Shown here piece by piece: positions 24,600 to 33,260 of a stretch of 52,452 nt of DNA. Source of the DNA: Bacteroidota bacterium (GTDB lineage Bacteria; Bacteroidota; Bacteroidia; Palsa-948); assembly GCA_016213405.1 (NCBI GenBank), contig JACRAM010000113.1, forward strand, positions 1 through 52,452, given 5' to 3'. The notes beneath the pieces were generated by a model. It did no database searches, was not told the DNA's origin, and worked only from the letters and a program-made list of their open reading frames with translations. Made by a program: the position numbers and the translations under genes. Position 1 is the stretch's first letter, and each line of letters starts with the position of its first letter.

Positions 24600-25589
24600 A
24601 TGAAAGCAATTGTAACAGGCGGCTGTGGATTCATCGGAAGCCACATGGTGGACAGGTTGGTTCAGGAAGGGTTTGAAGTTGTCATCATTGATAATCTTTC
24701 CAGCGGCTCTGTTAGGAATATTGAACAGCATCAGAATAATCCGCGCGTTCAGTTTGTGCATGCGGATATAAGCAATCACCTTGCGATTGAACCGCACTTC
24801 AAAAATGTTGACTGGGTTTTTCATCTTGCAGCGCTGGCTGATATTGTTCCGTCTATTGAACGCCCCATGGAATATTACAATTCAAATGCGAACGGAACTA
24901 TCAATGTTCTGGAATCTGCACGCACACATGGAGTGAAAAAAATTGTTTACGCTGCATCGTCTTCCTGCTATGGAATTCCTGACAAGTATCCGACAAGCGA
25001 ATCGGCAGAGATCCGTCCTCAATATCCTTATGCGCTTACAAAATATTTAGGTGAAGAACTTTGCATGCACTGGCATCAGGTGTATAAAATGAATATTGCA
25101 TCGCTGAGATTTTTTAATATATACGGACCGCGCGCCCGCACTTCTGGAACATACGGAGCAGTATTCGGAGTTTTTCTCGCGCAGAAACTGGCTGGAAAAC
25201 CTTTCACGGTGGTTGGAGACGGAAAGCAAACTCGTGATTTTACTTTTGTAACCGATGTGGTGAATGCCTGCTTCATGGCAGCGAAAAATGAAAACTCATC
25301 TGGAGAAATAATTAATGTAGGCAGCGGAAACACCTATAGCATTAATAAACTTGTAGAATTACTCGGTGGAAAAATAACGTATATCCCCAAACGCCCGGGC
25401 GAACCGGATTGTACCTTTGCTGATACAAAAAAAATACAAAGTGTTCTGAACTGGAAACCGAAAATAAGTTTTGAAGAAGGCGTTAAAATAATGCTTGACA
25501 ACATTGACTACTGGCGCGAAGCTCCTGTGTGGGAGCCGGATTCCATTGCCAACGCTACGAAGGATTGGTTTAAGTATCTTAGCAAATAA
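24600..25589 (+). CDS. NAD-dependent UDP-sugar 4-epimerase-like protein
   Basis: 329 residues: TGGCGFIGSHMVDRL (NAD binding, about 6-20), AASSSCYG and YALTKYLGE (catalytic Tyr-x3-Lys near 143-147), RFFNIYGPRA, GDGKQTRDFTFV and the C-terminal PKISFEEG. It resembles the GalE/WbpP group (UDP-glucose or UDP-GlcNAc 4-epimerases). It is co-directional and tightly spaced with the methyltransferase; the downstream GxxExxY cassette begins 4 bp after its stop. Confidence 0.9.
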   Translation: MKAIVTGGCGFIGSHMVDRLVQEGFEVVIIDNLSSGSVRNIEQHQNNPRVQFVHADISNHLAIEPHFKNVDWVFHLAALADIVPSIERPMEYYNSNANGTINVLESARTHGVKKIVYAASSSCYGIPDKYPTSESAEIRPQYPYALTKYLGEELCMHWHQVYKMNIASLRFFNIYGPRARTSGTYGAVFGVFLAQKLAGKPFTVVGDGKQTRDFTFVTDVVNACFMAAKNENSSGEIINVGSGNTYSINKLVELLGGKITYIPKRPGEPDCTFADTKKIQSVLNWKPKISFEEGVKIMLDNIDYWREAPVWEPDSIANATKDWFKYLSK

Positions 25590-25593
25590 AAAC

Positions 25594-25613
25594 AGAACGC
25601 AGATGACACAGAT
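25594..25613. repeat. Left inverted arm of GxxExxY cassette 1
   Basis: AGAACGCAGATGACACAGAT; its inverted partner is 26026-26045 (AGAACGCTGATGACGCTGAT when reverse-complemented), 16 of 20 identical. Similar words continue to about 25630 and run into the start of the gene. Confidence 0.8.
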
Positions 25614-26025
25614 AAAACAGATGAGAGCGGATAATACAGAGTTGCTACACAGCGACATCACTAAAAGAATTATTAAATGCTTCTATGAAGTTTATAATAC
25701 GTTGGGTTATGGGTTTCTTGAAAAAGTTTATGAAACCGCTCTTTATCTTGAATTGAAAAATGAAAATCTTATTGTGGATAGACAAAGACCGATTGAAGTG
25801 TATTACAAAAATGAATTAGTTGGAAATTATTTTGCTGACCTGATAATTGAAAATAGTGTAATTGTAGAAATAAAGGCGGCAGAGGGAATTGCAGAGGAGC
25901 ACGAATTTCAGTTAATAAATTATTTAAAGGCTACAGATATTGAAGTTGGATTACTCTTGAACTTTGGAAAGAAACCTGAATTCAAAAGAAAAATATTTTC
26001 AAATGATTCTGTGAAAATCCGTTAA
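25603..26025 (+). CDS. GxxExxY protein, copy 1 (PD-(D/E)XK nuclease-like)
   Basis: 140 residues from the ATG at 25603 (a second in-frame ATG is at 25621). The longer upstream frame overlaps the epimerase gene and is rejected. The name-giving motif is GFLEKVY (about 35). A PD-(D/E)XK-like core follows: FADLIIENSVIVEIKAAE, i.e. an Asp, then Glu-Ile-Lys. The family (TIGR04256/PDDEXK_3, from memory) has no settled function. The N-terminal residues MTQIKQMRAD are encoded by the left repeat arm, and the stop codon touches the right arm. It interrupts the glycan operon without an obvious pathway link. Confidence 0.85.
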   Translation: MTQIKQMRADNTELLHSDITKRIIKCFYEVYNTLGYGFLEKVYETALYLELKNENLIVDRQRPIEVYYKNELVGNYFADLIIENSVIVEIKAAEGIAEEHEFQLINYLKATDIEVGLLLNFGKKPEFKRKIFSNDSVKIR

Positions 26026-26045
26026 ATCAGCGTCATCAGCGTTCT
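26026..26045. repeat. Right inverted arm of GxxExxY cassette 1
   Basis: ATCAGCGTCATCAGCGTTCT, inverted relative to 25594-25613. It lies immediately after the GxxExxY stop codon. Confidence 0.8.
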
Positions 26046-26053
26046 ATAAAAAC

Positions 26054-27571
26054 ATGAAATCAAAAATAATATCCTTAGAAGAACTTGGAAAGATTTCCGC
26101 GAAGCTGAAGATGAGCGGAAAAAAAATTGCGCAGTGCCACGGCTGTTTTGATCTGCTTCATCCCGGACATATAAAACATTTTGAAGCGGCAAAAAATGTG
26201 GCTGATGTGGTGGTGGTGACGCTAACTCCCGACCGCTTTGTGAATAAAGGACCCGGTCGTCCGGTCTTCAACGAAAAACTTCGCCTTGAATCTATTGCTG
26301 CGCTTGAAGCGGTTGATTATGTGGCGCTGAATAATTGGCCCACGGCAATTGAAACGGTAAAAATTGTGAAACCGGATTTTTATGTGAAAGGACAGGATTA
26401 TAAAGACCGGGGAAAAGACATCACAGGAAATATTCAGAAAGAAGTAGATGCGGTGAAATCGGTCGGAGGAAAAATTTATTTCACGGAAGAAATTACTTTT
26501 TCTTCTTCTTCCTTAGTGAATGCGCATTTCAGTCCGCACAGCGATAAGGCAAAAGAATATCTTACCGCATTCAGAAAAAAACATTCCGCGGAAAAAATAA
26601 TTTCTGAGATTGACAAACTGAAGGATGTAAAAGTGCTGGTGATTGGCGATACCATTATTGACGAATACCATTACTGCCTCCCGCTCGGAAAATCCACCAA
26701 GTCGCCAAATATTTCAGCAGTATATCTTCGGGAAGAAGTTTTTGCTGGCGGAGTGCTGGCTGTGGCAAATCACCTGGAACAGTTTGCCGGCAAGGTGGAA
26801 CTTGTTACTATTCTGGGAAAAGAAAACTCCCGTCAGAAACTGATTGACGATAAATTATCTTCAGGCATTGAAAGAAAATATTTTTTCAGAAAAGATTCTC
26901 CTACCAACTGCAAGCGCAGGTATCTTGACCGCTACCTCAACATAAAACTTTTTGAAATCACTTTCATAAATGATAAACATATTGAAAAAGAACTGGAAGA
27001 AGAAGTGATTTCTCATCTGAGAAAAAAGATAAAAGACTATGATGTGGTGCTGGTCGCTGATTTCGGACATGGATTTATTTCCCCCGGCATTATTAAATTC
27101 CTGGAAGGTTCAGAAAAATACCTTGCCATCAACGCGCAGACCAACAGTAACAATTACGGATACAACTACATTACCAAATATCACCGCACAGATTATATTT
27201 CCATTGACGAGCGCGAACTGCGTTTGCCATTTGGGGATAATTACGGAGAATTAGAAAAGATAGTTGACCAACTGAAAAAAATAACTAACGCGAAAAAAAT
27301 TCAAATCACGCTCGGGCAGCAGGGAACGATGCTGTATGAAAAAAATAAATTCAGTTATACACCTGCCTTTGCCACCTCGGTGCGCGATTCGGTAGGAGCG
27401 GGTGATGCAGTGCTTTCTGTAACAGCTTTATGCTCTTATAAAAATGTTTCAAACGATGTAACAGGATTTATCGGCAACTGCGTTGGTTCGCTTGCGGTTC
27501 AGATTATCGGCAACGAGCATCCCGTTTATAAAAAAGATTTAACAAAATACATTCAACATTTTTTAAAATAA
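26054..27571 (+). CDS. Bifunctional nucleotidyltransferase-PfkB kinase (HldE/RfaE-like, reversed domain order)
   Basis: 505 residues. Residues about 25-160 are a cytidylyltransferase-like nucleotidyltransferase (GCFDLLHPGHIKHFEAAK with the HxGH motif at 36-39, and TFSSSSLVN as the SST-type motif). Residues about 190-500 are a PfkB/ribokinase-type kinase (VLVIGDTIIDEYHYC, NSNNYGYNYI, and the catalytic SVGAGDAVLS near 445-454). HldE normally has the kinase first and the nucleotidyltransferase second; here the order is reversed. HldE phosphorylates and then adenylylates a heptose phosphate. The GmhA-like isomerase gene two genes downstream supports a heptose-type nucleotide sugar. Substrate specificity is inferred. 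Confidence 0.85.
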   Translation: MKSKIISLEELGKISAKLKMSGKKIAQCHGCFDLLHPGHIKHFEAAKNVADVVVVTLTPDRFVNKGPGRPVFNEKLRLESIAALEAVDYVALNNWPTAIETVKIVKPDFYVKGQDYKDRGKDITGNIQKEVDAVKSVGGKIYFTEEITFSSSSLVNAHFSPHSDKAKEYLTAFRKKHSAEKIISEIDKLKDVKVLVIGDTIIDEYHYCLPLGKSTKSPNISAVYLREEVFAGGVLAVANHLEQFAGKVELVTILGKENSRQKLIDDKLSSGIERKYFFRKDSPTNCKRRYLDRYLNIKLFEITFINDKHIEKELEEEVISHLRKKIKDYDVVLVADFGHGFISPGIIKFLEGSEKYLAINAQTNSNNYGYNYITKYHRTDYISIDERELRLPFGDNYGELEKIVDQLKKITNAKKIQITLGQQGTMLYEKNKFSYTPAFATSVRDSVGAGDAVLSVTALCSYKNVSNDVTGFIGNCVGSLAVQIIGNEHPVYKKDLTKYIQHFLK

Positions 27572-27580
27572 TCAATAAGG

Positions 27581-27606
27581 ATTGTTTCGCAAAGGAACGC
27601 AAAGAA
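27581..27606. repeat. Left inverted arm of GxxExxY cassette 2
   Basis: ATTGTTTCGCAAAGGAACGC followed by AAAGAA: two CGCAAAG words. The partner at 28011-28055 reads ATTGTGTCGCAAAGGATTCG when inverted. Confidence 0.8.
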
Positions 27607-27624
27607 AAAGAAGAACCACCATGG

Positions 27625-28005
27625 ATGGACGAAAATGAAATTTCTAAAATAATTATTGGTTGCGCAATTGAGGTTCACAAAAAACTTGGACCCGGATTGT
27701 TAGAATCAGCATATGAAGAATGCCATTCGTATGAATTAATACAAGCGGGATTAGTTGTTGAACGACAGAAAGCTTTGCCTTTAGTATACAAAGAAGTAAA
27801 AATGGAATGCGGTTACCGATTAGATATTATGGTCAATAAAAAAGTGATTACTGAAATTAAAGCGGTTGAAGCAATAACGGACATACATTGCGCTCAACTA
27901 TTGACATATTTAAGAATTACAGGATGTAAATTAGGGCTTTTAATTAACTTCAATGTTTTGAAATTGTCTGAAGGTGGATTAAAAAGAATAGTAAACAATC
28001 TCTGA
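27625..28005 (+). CDS. GxxExxY protein, copy 2 (PD-(D/E)XK nuclease-like)
   Basis: 126 residues from the ATG at 27625. Motifs: EVHKKLGPGLLESAYEE (GLLESAY is the GxxExxY motif, about 27-33), then YRLDIMVNKKVITEIKAVEA with Asp and Glu-Ile-Lys of a PD-(D/E)XK core, and LLTYLRITGCKLGLLINF. This is the canonical form of the family. It is only about 35-40 percent similar by eye to the other two copies, so the three are not recent duplicates. It sits between the HldE-like and GmhA-like genes, with its own pair of inverted short-word arms. Confidence 0.9.
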   Translation: MDENEISKIIIGCAIEVHKKLGPGLLESAYEECHSYELIQAGLVVERQKALPLVYKEVKMECGYRLDIMVNKKVITEIKAVEAITDIHCAQLLTYLRITGCKLGLLINFNVLKLSEGGLKRIVNNL

Positions 28006-28010
28006 TGTTC

Positions 28011-28055
28011 TCTTTGCGATTCTTTGCGTTTTCTTTTGCGAATCCTTTGCGACAC
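28011..28055. repeat. Right inverted arm of GxxExxY cassette 2
   Basis: Four words of CTTTGCG or TTTTGCG type (TCTTTGCGATTCTTTGCG onward), inverted relative to 27581-27606. Confidence 0.8.
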
Positions 28056-28069
28056 AATATATAACAACA

Positions 28070-28684
28070 ATGGACATACAAAAATTCGTAAAAAAATATT
28101 CTGCTGACTTTGCTTCATTGCTTAATTTGCTGGAAGCAACGGATTCTTCTTCAAGGAAATTATCTTATGAAGAAGGAATAGAGAAAGCAGTAGAAATGGT
28201 AAAGAAAGTGCAATCGGCAAATAAAAAAATAATGATGGTGGGCAACGGAGGCAGTGCCGGAATTGCCAGCCATCAGGCAGTGGATTACTGGAAGAACGGT
28301 GGAGTGCGAGCAACCGCATTTAACGATTCATCTTTGCTGACCTGTATCTCTAATGATTTCAGCTATGCGGAAGTTTTTTCTGTACCCATTGAAAAATTTG
28401 CTGACAAAGACGATATTGTTTTCTGCATCAGCAGTTCGGGCGGATCAAAAAATATTCTGAACGCTGCAGAGCAGGCAAAAAAATCTGGATGTTTAGTTGT
28501 TACTTTTTCAGGATTCAAGAATGATAATCCTCTGCGAAAACTTGGGGACTTGAATTTTTATCTTCCTTCTCATTCTTATGGTTACGTGGAAATTCTGCAC
28601 CTGTTTATCATTCACAATATACTGGACGCGAAACTTTATTGCTCGGACAAAGTAGATGTGTTTAATAAAAACTTGCCGCTATAA
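28070..28684 (+). CDS. SIS-domain phosphosugar isomerase, GmhA-like
   Basis: 204 residues: N-terminal helix, then a SIS domain with MMVGNGGSAGIASHQAVDYW (about 55-74), FCISSSGGSKNILNAAEQAK (about 122-141) and the C-terminal helix with YVEILHLFIIHNILDA, the position of the GmhA catalytic His. GmhA converts sedoheptulose 7-phosphate to glycero-manno-heptose 7-phosphate. Together with the HldE-like protein it forms two steps of a heptose pathway; a GmhB-type phosphatase is not visible. The gene ends one base before the convergent methyltransferase gene. Confidence 0.82.
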   Translation: MDIQKFVKKYSADFASLLNLLEATDSSSRKLSYEEGIEKAVEMVKKVQSANKKIMMVGNGGSAGIASHQAVDYWKNGGVRATAFNDSSLLTCISNDFSYAEVFSVPIEKFADKDDIVFCISSSGGSKNILNAAEQAKKSGCLVVTFSGFKNDNPLRKLGDLNFYLPSHSYGYVEILHLFIIHNILDAKLYCSDKVDVFNKNLPL

Positions 28685-28685
28685 T

Positions 28686-29372
28686 TTAAATTTTCTCTGC
28701 TGAAATCCTTACCCTGAAATTTTTATTTGGAACAGTGGGATATTCCAGTTTGCTTGTTCTCAGATTTTTTGTTGTGTAGATTGCACATAGGGTATTGGAG
28801 AGATGATAAATATTTTTTCTTTTATCTGCAGGAGCGCCATCCAGAATTCCAGCCAACACAGGCCAGCAAATAGTTTCAAACGCAGTTCCGTAATCGTGCC
28901 ATACGATTATTGAATTGTCATCCTTTAAAAGTTTGAAAACATTTGCTGTATCGCTTTTCACAGCCGGATATTCGTGGTCTCCATCCACAAAAATCAAATC
29001 AAATTTTTTATTCAGCGATGAAAAATCAAATGTCTTTGAATTGTGCGTGACATACTGAATATTCTTTTTCTCCTTTGAAAAAAATCGCTGAACGCCAATC
29101 ATCTTCTCAGGAAATTTCATATGCCTCATTTCTTCGTCAGACAAGCTGATGGAAACACATTCTTTTGCCGCATCAGAAATATTTGCAATACTTTCTCCTC
29201 GCCACGTTCCTATTTCCATATACGAGCAGTCTTTGTATGTAGAGGCAAGCGCTTTTAAGATGGCGATGTCAATGGTAGTGGATGTGCCGTTTAGAAATGT
29301 GTAGGGAGAAATTTCCGTATTGAAACCCGGAAGCAAATCAAGAAGATCAAGAGAAGGAAGTCCGTTTTTCAT
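28686..29372 (-). CDS. Class I methyltransferase (CmcI/Methyltransf_24-like), N-terminus uncertain
   Basis: 228 residues from the ATG at 29370-29372: YMEIGTWRGESIANI (SAM motif I, about 51-65), KKFDLIFVDGDHEYPAVKSD and NSIIVWHDYG are typical of this small family, often O-methyltransferases of glycan or antibiotic clusters. The same frame stays open another 50 codons upstream to 29523 and reads like protein (LILPFFRILLTKPSIVLKSL and ESVAKKYEMKNGLPSLD), but contains no ATG, GTG or TTG. The true protein may start at a rare codon such as the ATT at 29514-29516, or the 5' end may be damaged. Confidence 0.75.
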   Translation of the reverse strand: MKNGLPSLDLLDLLPGFNTEISPYTFLNGTSTTIDIAILKALASTYKDCSYMEIGTWRGESIANISDAAKECVSISLSDEEMRHMKFPEKMIGVQRFFSKEKKNIQYVTHNSKTFDFSSLNKKFDLIFVDGDHEYPAVKSDTANVFKLLKDDNSIIVWHDYGTAFETICWPVLAGILDGAPADKRKNIYHLSNTLCAIYTTKNLRTSKLEYPTVPNKNFRVRISAEKI

Positions 29373-29520
29373 TTCGTATTTTTTGGCAACACTTTCTCGT
29401 TTTAATTCATTTGAGACAACGTGAAATAAAGATTTAAGAACAATACTCGGTTTAGTAAGGAGAATTCTGAAAAAAGGTAATATGAGAGAACTGCGTCTCG
29501 TAGCGGGAGATTTAATAAAG

Positions 29521-30732
29521 TTATTCTACAATAAATTTACCCCAGCCAATTTTTTTATTTTCATTAATCACTTCAAAAAAATAGACCCCTTGCTGAAGAT
29601 TTTTTCTTTCAATATTCATCTTGTAAGAAATGATTTTCTCTTCTCTGTTTAATTTTCCGGTAATGTCAAAAATTTTTAATTCGCAATTATTATTTTGATA
29701 GGGAGAAATTATTTCGAGCGTGGCTGAATTTGAAAATACAGTTGGATGAATAGAAACAAAATTATTTATTAATTCATTTTCAAATATTCCATTTCCGTCA
29801 CAACTAAATTTCCACCAATCATTATACATATTTGTAAATCCATTGTTGGAACCCAAACCAGCGTATGCAGTTCCATTAATAACACAGCTAACTGATACCC
29901 ATCTGTTTCCTCCGCCAAAATTTGTTGCTTGTGACCATGTATTGCCAAAATAATTGTATTCCCAAATATCTGAGTAGGCATTTCCATTAGACTGACCAAG
30001 CCCCACATAACTCTTGTTGCAAGCCTTAAATCCGATAGCATAATTTCTTGCGGTGCCTGCAAAATTCGCCTTTTGAATCCATGAATCATTCGTTGCATCA
30101 TACATATAAAGGTCATTATGAAAAGAACCCGAGTATCCTAATCCCACATAACCAAAATTATTTAATTCAAATCCAGTGCAGCCGTATCTTGCTGTGCTGG
30201 GGAAATTTGTTTTTTGAATCCATGTATCATTTGTTGGATTATATTCCCATAATTCATTTGTAAAAGGACCGGAAGAAGATCCTTCATTGCCACAAACAAT
30301 ATATGCTTTATTTCCTATAACAAATGTTGCCGGACTATATCGGGGGCTGCTTGGAAAATTATTTTTTTGAACCCAGGAATTATTAGATGGGTTAAATTCC
30401 CAAACTTCTTGTATGGTTGGTGATGAAAGAGTAGTGGCACCTAAGCTTACATATCCTTTTCCATTTACGGCAAATGTTGCACAAAGACGCCTTCCTACAG
30501 TAATTCCTGCTTTTTGTGTCCAGCTATTTGCTCCGGGATCGTATTCCCATAAATCTCCATAATGATTTGTTCCATCATAACCCATTCCAACATATCCCTT
30601 ATTTCCAATATCGAATGATGAAGAACCCCATCTTGCAGCAGATGGAAAACTTGTCAATTGTGTCCAAGTTCCTTGCGCGAAAAAATCGTGGCTAAGAAAA
30701 AGGCAAATGAGATAAAAGAATGTTTTTTTCAT
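29521..30732 (-). CDS. Secreted Kelch-repeat protein with T9SS type A tail
   Basis: 403 residues: signal peptide MKKTFFYLICLFLSHDFFAQ, then about six Kelch-type blades (repeats such as GTWTQLTSFPSAARWGSS and GNKGYVGMGYD, about 48 residues apart) forming a beta-propeller (about 20-320), and a type A tail (about 328-403, with GVYFFEVINENKK). No catalytic motif. Probably a surface binding protein; why it sits inside the glycan cluster is unclear. Unlike four other type A tails here, its tail shows no short-word repeat. Confidence 0.88.
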   Translation of the reverse strand: MKKTFFYLICLFLSHDFFAQGTWTQLTSFPSAARWGSSSFDIGNKGYVGMGYDGTNHYGDLWEYDPGANSWTQKAGITVGRRLCATFAVNGKGYVSLGATTLSSPTIQEVWEFNPSNNSWVQKNNFPSSPRYSPATFVIGNKAYIVCGNEGSSSGPFTNELWEYNPTNDTWIQKTNFPSTARYGCTGFELNNFGYVGLGYSGSFHNDLYMYDATNDSWIQKANFAGTARNYAIGFKACNKSYVGLGQSNGNAYSDIWEYNYFGNTWSQATNFGGGNRWVSVSCVINGTAYAGLGSNNGFTNMYNDWWKFSCDGNGIFENELINNFVSIHPTVFSNSATLEIISPYQNNNCELKIFDITGKLNREEKIISYKMNIERKNLQQGVYFFEVINENKKIGWGKFIVE

Positions 30733-30751
30733 TTTTGATTTATTATTTTAA

Positions 30752-30759
30752 CAAATATA
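30752..30759 (-). promoter_or_regulatory. Putative -7 box of the Kelch gene
   Basis: TATATTTG on the minus strand, 20 bp upstream of the ATG, matches TAnnTTTG. Confidence 0.4.
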
Positions 30760-30778
30760 AAAACTATTTTCCAAACAA

Positions 30779-31870
30779 TTAAAGTATTCTGCTTATTTTT
30801 GTTATTATCCTCTCCGTTGCATTTCCATCCCACAGCGGAGGAACAGTTCCTTTTTTGAAATTTCCCTTTTCAATTTCCGAAATCTTTTTTTCAATAAGCG
30901 GCAAATCATAGGGAATAATTTCATTGGTTCCCACCTCAACTGTAATCGGTCGTTCTGTGTTCGGGCGCAGAGTAAGGCAGGGAATTTTTCTGAAAGTTGA
31001 TTCTTCCTGCACGCCACCGCTGTCGGTAATGATGCAGAGCGTTTCAGAAACTAATTTCTGGAATGAAAAATAATCCATGGGTTCTGTGATGATAAGATTC
31101 TTTATAATTCTGAATTCTCCGAGCAAATTATTTCTTTCCATGTTTTTTACAGTTCTCGGATGGATGGGAAATACAACAGGATGTCTTTTGCACAGCATTT
31201 CCAATAGTGAGAAAAGTTTTTCAAGCCCATCTCTTGTGTCCACATTTGAAGGGCGGTGCATCGTCATTAAAATAAACTTTCCCATTTCAATATTCAGCTC
31301 AGATAGAACAGGTGATTTCTGAATCAATTCGTCAAAAGCAACCAGCGTGTCAATCATTGTGTTGCCGACAAAAAAAATGCTTGTGTCTTTTCTTCCTTCG
31401 CGCTTCAGGTTCTCAACTCCGCTTTGCTCGGTAACAAATAAATAATCCGCCAGCACATCGGTTGCAATGCGGTTGAATTCCTCGGGCATCGTTCGGTCAA
31501 AACTTCTCAGTCCGCTTTCAATGTGAGCCAGTTTGATAGTGCATTTATTGGCAGTGATGGCAGCGGCAAAAGTAGAATTCACATCTCCCGGCACCATTAC
31601 TAGATCAGGCTTATACTCTCCAATTATTTTTTCCAGTCCAATCATTATTTCTGCCATCTGGGAATTTGGCGATGTGGGACTGATGTTCAGAAAAAAATCC
31701 GGCTGAAGGTTAAACTGCTGAAAAAATATATTGGATAATTTCTGTTCGTAATGCTGCCCCGTATGGGCAATTTTTATTTCTAAGTGCTCATAAACTGAAG
31801 CAACTTTTTTGAATTGAGTTATCTTGATGAAATTCGGGCGGGTGCCTACAACAATAAGAATGCGCTTCAT
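30779..31870 (-). CDS. wecB: UDP-N-acetylglucosamine 2-epimerase (non-hydrolysing)
   Basis: 363 residues. GTRPNFIKI at the N-terminus, HTGQHYEQKLS, MVPGDVNSTFAAAI, HIESGLRSFDRTMPEEFNR, and ITDSGGVQEES with LRPNTERP near the C-terminus are the GT-B-like epimerase signatures, with catalytic acids and His in place. It makes UDP-ManNAc from UDP-GlcNAc for surface polysaccharide. It is followed downstream (toward lower coordinates) by the Kelch gene and preceded by a glycosyltransferase. A -7 box TATCTTTG lies at 31890-31897. Confidence 0.93.
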   Translation of the reverse strand: MKRILIVVGTRPNFIKITQFKKVASVYEHLEIKIAHTGQHYEQKLSNIFFQQFNLQPDFFLNISPTSPNSQMAEIMIGLEKIIGEYKPDLVMVPGDVNSTFAAAITANKCTIKLAHIESGLRSFDRTMPEEFNRIATDVLADYLFVTEQSGVENLKREGRKDTSIFFVGNTMIDTLVAFDELIQKSPVLSELNIEMGKFILMTMHRPSNVDTRDGLEKLFSLLEMLCKRHPVVFPIHPRTVKNMERNNLLGEFRIIKNLIITEPMDYFSFQKLVSETLCIITDSGGVQEESTFRKIPCLTLRPNTERPITVEVGTNEIIPYDLPLIEKKISEIEKGNFKKGTVPPLWDGNATERIITKISRIL

Positions 31871-31889
31871 GGTTTTTCAAAAAGGAATT

Positions 31890-31897
31890 CAAAGATA
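31890..31897 (-). promoter_or_regulatory. Putative -7 box of wecB
   Basis: TATCTTTG on the minus strand, 19 bp upstream of the ATG. No clear -33 TTG. Confidence 0.4.
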
Positions 31898-31919
31898 AAT
31901 AAATTGTAAAGCCGAAATT

Positions 31920-33215
31920 CTAAGCGATGGAATCAAGAAGAGCAGCCATTTGAGCTGTTTTATTTTTTCTTGAATACGTTGCTATATCCGAACTGCTTAC
32001 AGACAGACTTTTGTTTGTAAACTGCTCAAGCATCTTCAGTAATTCTTCTTTCATTTTTTCTTTGTCTTTGAAATCGCAAACAATTCCTGCGTTGGTTTCT
32101 GAAATTATTCGTGCAGAATCACCTTTTGGATTTCCGATTGCGAAAATGGGACGTTTGGCGGCAAGGTATTCAAATATTTTTCCAGGAATGATTCCCATTA
32201 TGTTAGGGGTATCGTTGAGAGGCAAAAGAAGAACCTGCGAAGAGCATATCTGCTTCATCACTTCGTCATGAGGTAAATAGGAAATCAGTTCAGTGAATTG
32301 ATTTAATCCGTTTTTCTCAAGGCTTTCCAAAACTGAAATATCGTTTTTTCCTATGAGGCGAATCTTTAAAATATTTTTCAGATGTTTATTTTCATTTACA
32401 AGTTCTTTTAAAGCCATCCAAAACTGATGGGGGTTTCTATCTTTGTTCATCGCGCCAATATGGCTGATGGAAAAATTTTCGTGCAGTTTTGTTTCGCTGT
32501 AAATAAAATCCGCTTCATCAAAGCCGTTCGTAATAACGTCAACTTCTCTAGAATATATTTTCTGAAAATCTTTCGCCCAGCTCCAGCTTACCGATACAAC
32601 TTTATCAGCATTCTTCAGAACTTCCAACTCCATCTTTTTATGTTTTGCATCTGAAAATTTTGTAAGCATGAGTTTGTCATAGAAATCAATATTTGTCCAC
32701 GGATCGCGGAAATCAGCAAGCCAGGGAATATTTAATTTCTTTTTTATTCCAAGTGCAATCAAGTGCATGCTATGCGGAGGTCCTGTTGAAACCATAGCAT
32801 CCACCGGATTTTTTTTCAGGTGTTCAGAAAGAAAATCAATTGATGGGTTTATCCAGAACTTCCTCGCATCCGGAATGAACCAGTTGCCGCGTATCCATAC
32901 GGAAATTTTTTCTGTAAGACCGGGCTTTTTCTTTTCGGTAAGAAATCCTGCATTAATTTTTTCATCTTTCTTCTGCCCGATAAAACCTTTGTATAAATTA
33001 TAGGGCTCCCATATTTTTGTTTTAAGCACAGTAAGGTTTTTCGGAATATCTTTCTGAAGAGAATTGTCTATGGCTGGAGCTTCCGGGTTTTCAGGCGTGT
33101 AAACAACGGGCTCCCAGCCAAACTCGCGCAGGTATTTTACAAACTTGAGCCAGCGCTGCACGCCCGCGCCACCGCTCGGAGGCCAGTAATAAGTGATGAT
33201 GAGAACTTTTTTCAT
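31920..33215 (-). CDS. Glycosyltransferase (GT4-like, GT-B fold)
   Basis: 431 residues. The N-terminus KKVLIITYYWPPSGGAGVQR holds the glycine-rich acceptor-side loop; ADFRDPWTN and VVSVSWSWAKDF precede the hinge; the C-terminal half has SHIGAMNKDRNPHQF and LLLPLNDTPNIMGIIPGKIFEYLAAKRP, the EYLA/E-x7-E-like donor-sugar region. Such enzymes extend lipid-linked glycans on the cytoplasmic side. The sugar is unknown. It lies 22 bp downstream of the third GxxExxY cassette. Confidence 0.88.
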   Translation of the reverse strand: MKKVLIITYYWPPSGGAGVQRWLKFVKYLREFGWEPVVYTPENPEAPAIDNSLQKDIPKNLTVLKTKIWEPYNLYKGFIGQKKDEKINAGFLTEKKKPGLTEKISVWIRGNWFIPDARKFWINPSIDFLSEHLKKNPVDAMVSTGPPHSMHLIALGIKKKLNIPWLADFRDPWTNIDFYDKLMLTKFSDAKHKKMELEVLKNADKVVSVSWSWAKDFQKIYSREVDVITNGFDEADFIYSETKLHENFSISHIGAMNKDRNPHQFWMALKELVNENKHLKNILKIRLIGKNDISVLESLEKNGLNQFTELISYLPHDEVMKQICSSQVLLLPLNDTPNIMGIIPGKIFEYLAAKRPIFAIGNPKGDSARIISETNAGIVCDFKDKEKMKEELLKMLEQFTNKSLSVSSSDIATYSRKNKTAQMAALLDSIA

Positions 33216-33230
33216 TTCCTTTTAAACTAA

Positions 33231-33260
33231 CAGCTAATTAACCCGAATAATGCGAATTGG
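33231..33260. repeat. Left inverted arm of GxxExxY cassette 3
   Basis: GCTAATTA, three unrelated bases, then CGAATAATGCGAAT (33233-33257). Its partner at 33681-33720 reads GCTAATTA, GCT, CGAATAATACGAAT when inverted. The stop codon and last residues (NSHYSG) of the GxxExxY gene are encoded in this arm. Confidence 0.85.
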
